Shown piece by piece: positions 61,301 through 64,000 of a stretch of 64,000 bases of DNA (position 1 is the stretch's first letter; every line of letters begins with the position of its first letter). Made by a program: the position numbers and the translations under genes. The notes below the pieces were generated by a model. The model made no database searches, was not told the DNA's origin, and was given only the letters and a program-made list of their open reading frames with translations. This DNA comes from Antedon bifida (lineage: Eukaryota > Echinodermata > Crinoidea > Comatulida > Antedonidae), in the NCBI GenBank assembly GCA_963402885.1, contig OY727103.1, forward strand, positions 12,364,085 to 12,428,084. The letters run 5' to 3'.

Positions 61301-63932
61301 ATGATGATGTCATATCACTAACATATTTGGGTACATAACAATAGTGTAAACAGAGCTTAAGTATACCTTCTCAACAGCAAGCATTTTCTTGCCACTGTCT
61401 GATATCATGTTAGCCAACGGTCTCTGCTTCCAGACACGCAACACCTTAGCCATGTGGTACGTAATGGTAGCAACCATATGGTGGAGATTGTCGCAGACGG
61501 TCTGTTGACGACGCACCAGAAGACTGGAGGGAATCTCTTGCAACACTGCATGGCAGAATGTCACAATCTAGAAAAAGAAGAATTATATATAAGTTTACCG
61601 TACCTAAGAGCCAACAATATCAGCATCGTGGGTTTGGGGCCGACTTGCTCCTACTTCTGGTTGAGGAACAAGTCTTCTCGGATAAGGATTATAAACTGTA
61701 GGTTCAGTGTACACAGTTACATAACCTGTGTGCTGCCTTTAAAGAACCCAGTTCATCATTCAAGACGAGTAGGGGGTTATCCCGGTGAGCTGGTTCACAA
61801 AATAGCTCCTGTATCAGAGGGATTACCACTTATCTGATAGGACAGTGATTAATTTACTATTGGTAATCGTAAACTTTTTGATAGTGAGTGTAGTGAGTGC
61901 TTAACTTACCTGTATAACTGGTACAGAGGGTATCTTATAGTGCATAATAGGTGCTAACAATCCATAGCATTGTACAACCGCCTGCAGTGCTAGGTTCGAT
62001 TCATTTAACCAACCAGCTAGCTCCAGTGCCACTAACATACGCTCACATTCCCTCATACGAAGAAGCTACAAAATTTGAAGAAAAAAAATGAATTAGGGTG
62101 GTTTTCAATAATTATTTCATTTCATCCTATCACCCATCTCATCCTTCCCATCCGACGACAACTACAATAATAATAATAATAATAATGGTTGATGTGACAA
62201 AAATATGTGATGTGCCCATATATGGACATGATGATGTCATATCACTATCATATTTGGGCATATCACTACCATATTTGGGCACATCACACTTTTTTTGATA
62301 GTGTAGACAGAGCCTAAGACAAATGTTTCCACATGCTTTACACACACAAAGAAAATGTCTTTGAAATATCCTAAAATAACCAAAAGCAAATGGAAAATGA
62401 TATAGAGGAACAATGTCACCATTATTGAGCAATTACCAAGTGAGAGCTCGCCAGAACAGAATTCACAGAAGCTTGAGTGAAAGGAGCGTCAGACTATCCT
62501 AAAAAAACAAACAGATTTTGTATAGTTACCTGTCCTTTGTAGTAAGGTCCTTCATCAGACAGCTTGTTGCAGTAGATGGCGCCAGATCTTGTATTGACGT
62601 CAACATAGATAAAGATACTGGTAAGAAACATACGCAGTAAGACAGGCGAGGCTTCACTGGCAGTCTTTGTATTTAATCTGTAACAAAATTAAAAGGAGAA
62701 TTATAATAAACAAAAATACTAAATATATATGTAATGCAACAGTTATATAGCGCTATTCCGTGAAGAGCGCAGTGGACTTAAATGTTACACTTTTTCAACA
62801 ACATTCTTCTCCCACCGCGTCACCGGCAGCCAACTACGCCATTACGTCTGTCCACAAAAGTGGCTCAGTGTGTGAACTAGCACACCGAGGTAACTCCCTA
62901 CTCAAGAAAATACACTACTTGAGAAAGAAACAAATGGAAAAAGAATTGATAACGACCGTACCTTCTGAGAGTCAGTTCAAAGTCTTGCTGCGCACGTTCA
63001 CTAGTAACATCCGTTTCACGTTGTTTGGGAACCGCAACAAAATGATCCCACAATACACTTGTGGCTTGTTGAGATGTATCATAGCAACCAACTTGGTATG
63101 CAACCTTAAAATAATATTTCAATACAGATAATATTCAATCTACAGTGAAATTGGGGTATTTGCACAAGCTATCACAGCACAAAGTTGCTTGTAAGCATGC
63201 ACAGATGTTGGTTACACTCAACAGCTTAGTAGTCTCTGTATAGTGCAATACAAAATCTTGATTACCTGACTGAGAAATGCCCAGCTCATTAGAATAGGCA
63301 TTGTATGCGATGCCATGATTGGTTTACTGGTATGGCCAATACTGCCACCAATCAGTTTGCCGTCAACGGTGTATGCAGCCACAGCAAAGACATACTTCTC
63401 ATTGGCTACAAGTCCAGACACGCTCAGATGACAATCATAAGCTGGTACCTGGGAAATGAAAAGGATGATAGACTGTTATGTTTGATGGTTCTGCATAAAT
63501 AGGTGTATTGCAAGGGCAAGGAAGGTATTTTGACCAATCACAAGCAATGTATTATCCAAACTGCTCGCTTGTGATATTCGTGATTGGAAAACTCACTTGC
63601 GTCTATGCGTTGCGTCCTAGTAAGAAATAAGCTTTAGACGGTGCCTCACTACACCTGGTAAGATCAAGACACAACTTTGTACTAGCTGCATTATGGGAAT
63701 ACATGTTGTCTGTATAAAAATTACAATACAGCACAACATTAGCACTTTATAAATGTAGGATATTATTATTATTACTTACAGCAAAATATTATTATATTTG
63801 TCATATAAAGATTTAAACAATATTGTTGATATCACTTACTTGCTGGCCTGTGCCTGGTATATTAGAATCACTCAGCCTCACTTTGACATTGCTGCCTGCT
63901 GATGTACAACCAAATAACGAGTACCAACCAAC
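40202..63932 (-). CDS. CFAP54: CFAP54-like ciliary central-apparatus protein, 3' part (41 exons seen)
   Basis: Exons, high to low: 63840-63932, 63266-63448, 62962-63104, 62530-62677, 61910-62065, 61367-61567, 60913-61102, 60558-60650, 60235-60361, 59750-59864, 59135-59275, 58593-58795, 57874-58091, 57178-57371, 56662-56883, 56049-56272, 55485-55735, 54829-54984, 53918-54094, 53581-53668, 53028-53207, 52578-52845, 52173-52259, 51648-51770, 51325-51378, 51081-51232, 50663-50811, 50198-50301, 49915-49978, 49599-49785, 48696-48904, 48182-48354, 47663-47848, 47021-47178, 46696-46820, 45885-45993, 44925-45039, 42380-42638, 40957-41831, 40530-40604, 40202-40342. Every junction is GT-AG and phases agree throughout: 2,371 residues plus stop in the shortest form. 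I recognise CFAP54 from AGWLNESNLALQAVVQCYGL, YSFAGGYSSGIFSVEAIRSI and the fibronectin-like start. Known role: C1d projection of the ciliary central pair, needed for normal beating. The N-terminal domain is off-window. Confidence 0.9.
40391..40505. mobile_element. Partial MITE family B in CFAP54 intron 40
   Basis: AAGCTCAGTCTACAATATCA starts the element. The centre has GTGCCCAAATATGGTATTGA and CATGTCCATATATGGGCACA. The right inverted end is lost just before the exon 40 donor (40529). Confidence 0.7.
40957..41831 (-). CDS. CFAP54: CFAP54 exon 39 (large C-terminal exon)
   Basis: The 875-nt exon begins GLDDLRVHSRDGKNVLDP and contains a low-complexity acidic/lysine stretch (ADDKKTADDKKLTEDTK). 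It continues through LCVQWYRSALTSSSNDTILL to a lysine- and serine-rich segment before the donor at 40956. It is much longer than its neighbours. The block around CVQWY is the conserved part; the flanking charged stretches look like disordered linker. Confidence 0.85.
41832..42379. other. CFAP54 intron 38
   Basis: AT-rich. The phrases GCACTGTTTTTTTTCTGTTA and TGTACTGTTTTTTTTCTGTT each precede similar text (TTATATTT, AATTGAACA, ATTTTATTAGAGCC). The two halves (about 41970-42080 and 42165-42280) therefore look like an old tandem duplication. Nothing else is visible. Confidence 0.45.
42814..42928. mobile_element. MITE family B beside the CFAP54 60-bp array
   Basis: Ends AAGCTCTGTCTACACTATCA and GTTTGATAGTGTAGACAGAG are inverted, and the element is internally shortened to 115 bp. 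It sits where homology to the inverted copy at 9.3 kb ends, both loci having CATTAAG at this point. Confidence 0.75.
43030..44953 (-). repeat. 60-bp tandem array of 32 units overlapping the donor of CFAP54 exon 37
   Basis: There are thirty-two almost perfect 60-bp units. The differences are mostly one C/T site (GGCCGCATTGG or GGTCGCATTGG) plus two units with CTTGAGG. On the minus strand each unit encodes 20 residues in frame (RPTTMSQQAK then VKIQLILNPM). Each also contains GCTAAG followed by GTAAAAATA, the splice donor of exon 37, in the same phase. Read straight through, the frame stays open to a TGA at 43026. The near identity suggests recent expansion. Confidence 0.95.
44925..45039 (-). 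CDS. CFAP54: CFAP54 exon 37, its donor multiplied 32 times
   Basis: The acceptor TTTTTTATAG precedes LIKEAYLEIAEAYLKG, then SNILNMPVKADDGPTTMSQQ and AK before the first donor at 44924. The entry phase (2) fits exon 36, and the exit phase (0) fits exon 38, which starts PSSSAKKSNKKVSKQ. Without this exon the phases of exons 36 and 38 clash, which is how I located it. Every array unit downstream offers the same donor in the same phase, so 0-31 extra 20-residue blocks could in principle be included. Confidence 0.82.
44957..45540. repeat. Flank shared with the inverted copy at 7.5-8.9 kb
   Basis: This intron 36 sequence matches the left part of the inverted copy. Landmarks are AAGGTTTGCATGGCAACACT, ACCTCCATGGTTAAAAACA and CATTCAAATTTATTCTTTTG. 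Non-coding apart from exon 37. Confidence 0.75.
45770..45870. repeat. Short inverted repeat in CFAP54 intron 36
   Basis: CAACTCAGACAGC near 45797 and GCTGTCTGAGTTG near 45851 form an inverted pair around a ~40-nt loop. It is probably the end of a small foldback element, class unknown. Confidence 0.4.
46256..46401. repeat. 30-bp minisatellite, 5 units, in CFAP54 intron 35
   Basis: There are five units with ACAGACAAAGTGCCAGGG and TGGTACCTGGGA. The unit is a multiple of three and stop-free in several frames on both strands, so overlapping frames appear; none is part of a gene. Not near a splice site. Confidence 0.92.
48696..48904 (-). CDS. CFAP54: CFAP54 exon 31, preceded by tandem acceptors
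   Basis: From the nearest acceptor the exon reads RTSSMKGSRQHIPPLSL, then YSLDDDNEDIQSSHFQYQ and RLDGRLWLNSRLMLVKNLM, ending in phase 1 at the donor GTGAGC (48695). The upstream array offers about 18 more acceptors in the same phase. Confidence 0.82.
48899..49356 (-). repeat. 24-bp tandem array repeating the acceptor of CFAP54 exon 31 (~19 units)
   Basis: On the minus strand each unit contains CTTTCTGTCATTCATTTTACAG or a close variant. That is a pyrimidine-rich stretch ending in the CAG that is the acceptor of exon 31 (48904). The unit is 24 bp and free of stops in the phase of exon 31, so any upstream acceptor would add whole 8-residue blocks. The array ends at GGTAAAATGAGTTATG near 49356. 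Confidence 0.93.
49470..49585 (-). mobile_element. Degraded tRNA-derived SINE head near CFAP54 exon 30
   Basis: On the minus strand AAGCTGTAGCTTGGTGGTAA resembles the A-box region of the SINE at 35.1-35.4 kb (GTGGCTTGGTGGTTATG). The 3' end has CTCCACTCCTTATGCCTC. It abuts the exon 30 donor side within about 15 bp. Confidence 0.5.
50457..50650 (+). mobile_element. tRNA-Ser/Leu-derived SINE (family 2), degraded
   Basis: GTGTGAGCGGTTAAAGGCAG resembles an A box, and CACAGGTTCAAGACACTCC a B box, followed by CAGTAGTTCTGGTGG. Related copies are at 51.8, 54.6, 56.9 and 61.6 kb, all in CFAP54 introns. Confidence 0.6.
51453..51595. mobile_element. MITE family C
   Basis: Inverted ends AGTCAACTCTCCCAATACCA and GGGAGAG...GAGAGTTGACT surround about 100 bp with AATATGTCTGGTTTTCTGG. 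Other copies are at 57603-57731 and 58273-58374. All three are in CFAP54 introns. Confidence 0.65.
51823..52120 (+). mobile_element. tRNA-Ser/Leu-derived SINE (family 2), best copy
   Basis: The head GAGTGGCCGAGCGGTTAAGA closely resembles the A-box region of Ser/Leu tRNAs, and GGGTTTGAGCCTCACTCG occupies the B-box position. The body has ACTATAAAGAACCTAGTATA, TTTCGAGACGAGTAGGGGTA and a 3' end AGACCAGTCTTCGACTGAAG. It is not a functional tRNA: the cloverleaf is incomplete and the sequence runs on for about 300 bp. Confidence 0.75.
52262..52500. repeat. Duplicated intronic segment
   Basis: AAAAAGGGAGAACTGGGGAG near 52283 and AAAAAGGGAGCACTGAGGAG near 52448 share flanking text (ACAAGAGC, AAAGACAACTA). 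They are two copies of a ~60-bp piece about 165 bp apart. Unknown origin. Confidence 0.5.
53429..53882. mobile_element. Two MITEs of family B flanking CFAP54 exon 20
   Basis: One copy lies at 53429-53554 (AAGCTCTGCCTACACTATCA to GATAGTGTAGACAGAGCTT) and the second at 53722-53882 (AAGCTCTGTCTACACTATCA to a decayed right end). Exon 20 (53581-53668) sits between them, with only about 27 and 54 bp of unique intron on each side. Confidence 0.75.
54595..54765 (+). mobile_element. 3' part of a family-2 SINE
   Basis: AACCTAGTACATCTTTCAAG, ACGAGTAGAGGGTTACCCCA and CAGTCTTTGACTGAAGAGG match the body and 3' end of the SINE at 51.8 kb. The tRNA-like head is missing. Confidence 0.65.
55113..55567 (-). 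repeat. 93-bp tandem array repeating the donor of CFAP54 exon 17 (5 units)
   Basis: Five 93-bp units each encode 31 residues in frame (ISSMQDRELEPLDMGG then RIDPEGHNVYGG). Each ends with TATGGAG followed by the donor GTACGTATG (GTATGTATG in the last). Donors fall at 55484, 55391, 55298, 55205 and 55112. All five are in phase 1, matching exon 18, which starts ARDAMKLVCVPLDVTDSLQ. Confidence 0.93.
55113..55735 (-). CDS. CFAP54: CFAP54 exon 17 with five equivalent donors
   Basis: The acceptor at 55736 precedes NERYSEQVGPLICQAQQKL, RSRVKAYGGPEPPQNAFKF, DEITGEPITVKNYMNVHL and then the repeat block. The shortest form ends at 55485 (251 nt). The longest ends at 55113 (623 nt) and adds four blocks of 31 residues. 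Both exon ends fit their neighbours whichever donor is used. Confidence 0.85.
56049..56883 (-). CDS. CFAP54: CFAP54 exons 15-16 (strongly conserved core)
   Basis: Exon 15 (56662-56883) reads VLAHRGQHWTLLQNAARAMW, then YSFAGGYSSGIFSVEAIRSI and FFVAADCILDMLNVLQNDS. Exon 16 (56049-56272) reads SKKSMKDMVNSDLMGTVTDE and WIRRIVLRVLEMLYYEQQWE. These helical segments are the clearest family signature I see in the gene. Confidence 0.87.
56490..56700 (-). repeat. 110-bp duplication of the end of CFAP54 exon 15 with its donor
   Basis: The end of exon 15 (GACATGTTGAATGTACTGCA to TCAAAG and GTACAGTTAG) is repeated 110 bp downstream as TCCAAG and GTACAGTACG, donor at 56551. A third partial unit follows near 56490. 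As 110 is not a multiple of three and the intervening frame hits TAG, the extra donor is probably a decoy. Confidence 0.8.
56915..57116 (+). mobile_element. Family-2 tRNA-derived SINE
   Basis: GAGTGGTCGAGCGGTTAAGG is a clear Ser/Leu-tRNA-like A-box region and CACAGGTTCAAGACACTCG sits at the B box. The body has TCTGGTGGAAGAACAAGTCT and AAGAGTAGGGGGTTAACCTG. It lies in CFAP54 intron 14. Confidence 0.75.
57603..58374. mobile_element. Two MITEs of family C around CFAP54 exon 13
   Basis: One copy lies at 57603-57731 (AGTCAACTCTCCAAATACCG to GGTATTGGGAGAGTTGACT) and a weaker one at 58273-58374 (AGTTAACTCTCCCATTACCA to AAAGGAGAGTTG). Exon 13 (57874-58091) lies between them. Confidence 0.65.
59459..59613. 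mobile_element. Foldback MITE (family A) in CFAP54 intron 10
   Basis: It begins AAGCTTGGTTCCCACTAGGG and ends CTCTAGTGGGAACCAAGC. The core GTTGACCAATGACATGACAA faces TGCTTGTGATGGGTAAACTC. It shows that this family inserts in both host genes. Confidence 0.8.
60690..62317. mobile_element. Three MITEs of family B in CFAP54 introns 4, 6 and 7
   Basis: Copies lie at about 60690-60808 (left end lost, right end GTTTGATAGTGTAGACAGAG), 61241-61360 (CTATGCCTACACTATCAAAC to AATAGTGTAAACAGAGCTT) and 62190-62317 (left end lost, right end GATAGTGTAGACAGAGCC). Each has the GTCCATATATGGGCA-type centre. Exons 5-7 lie among them. Confidence 0.7.
61640..61850 (+). mobile_element. Family-2 SINE lacking its head
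   Basis: GGAACAAGTCTTCTCGGATA, AGGATTATAAACTGTAGGTT and ACGAGTAGGGGGTTATCCCG match the body of the SINE at 51.8 kb. The 3' end GGACAGTGATTAATTTACTA followed by TTGGTAATCG also occurs at about 8115-8150. Confidence 0.65.
62962..63932 (-). CDS. CFAP54: CFAP54 exons 1-3 of the window: fibronectin-type-III-like segment
   Basis: Exon 1 (63840-63932) reads VGWYSLFGCTSAGSNVKVRL. Exon 2 (63266-63448) reads AYDCHLSVSGLVANEKYVFA, then VAAYTVDGKLIGGSIGHTS. Exon 3 (62962-63104) reads VAYQVGCYDTSQQATSVLWD. The NEKYVFAVAAY stretch is the classic F strand of a fibronectin type III fold, and the following helical text is typical of CFAP54. The exon upstream is outside the window. Confidence 0.82.
63511..63636. 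mobile_element. Degraded family-A MITE in CFAP54 intron 1
   Basis: TTTTGACCAATCACAAGCAA faces CTCGCTTGTGATATTCGTGA, with right arm GCGTTGCGTCCTAGTAAGAA. The left end is eroded. Confidence 0.6.
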
Positions 63933-64000
63933 CTACGAAAAAACATACATACATCATGAATTTGTTGTTGTTGTTGCTGACTGACTGATTTCTTTTCTTT

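Noticed and set aside
63501..63636. An additional CFAP54 exon between exons 1 and 2
   Set aside because: The text is a degraded family-A MITE, and exons 1 and 2 already join in phase 0.

Overview
This window is animal (metazoan) genomic DNA: AT-rich, intron-containing, and full of short dispersed elements. All host genes I can support lie on the minus strand. A motile-cilium gene next to an expanded transporter family, L2/CR1-type LINEs, tRNA-derived SINEs and foldback MITEs suggest a marine invertebrate deuterostome, possibly an echinoderm. That taxonomic guess is an inference with modest confidence.

Region 1 (about 1.7-37.8 kb) is a tandem head-to-tail array of seven monocarboxylate-transporter-like (SLC16/MFS) genes. 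All share one four-exon plan: exon 1 ending in phase 1, a 144-nt exon 2, an ~825-nt exon 3, and a short last exon holding the final membrane segment. Copies 1, 2, 3, 4 and 7 can be spliced into intact frames of about 447, 464, 450, 448 and 426 residues. Copy 5 is a broken remnant. Copy 6 has a one-base insertion that creates a stop. Copies 3-7 are close relatives made by recent segmental duplication, whose 3-4 kb units include the spacers. Two LINEs (25.4-28.7 kb and 31.9-34.0 kb) sit in first introns, and a SINE has cut off the C-terminus of copy 7.

Region 2 (about 38.7-63.9 kb) is the 3' portion of a large gene whose product I read as CFAP54, a ciliary central-apparatus protein. I could join 41 exons with fully consistent splice phases, about 2,371 residues in the shortest form. 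The N-terminal part of the gene lies beyond the window.

The most unusual thing here is inside CFAP54. Four separate tandem arrays each engulf an exon-intron boundary. They are 32 units of 60 bp carrying in-phase donors, 5 units of 93 bp carrying in-phase donors, about 19 units of 24 bp carrying in-phase acceptors, and 13 units of 122 bp that multiply the terminal coding exon. A fifth, smaller case duplicates the end of exon 15 with its donor. An inverted, decayed copy of the 60-bp-array exon sits between transporter copies 1 and 2. The two regions do not obviously act together; their link is this shared repeat and the same MITE families.
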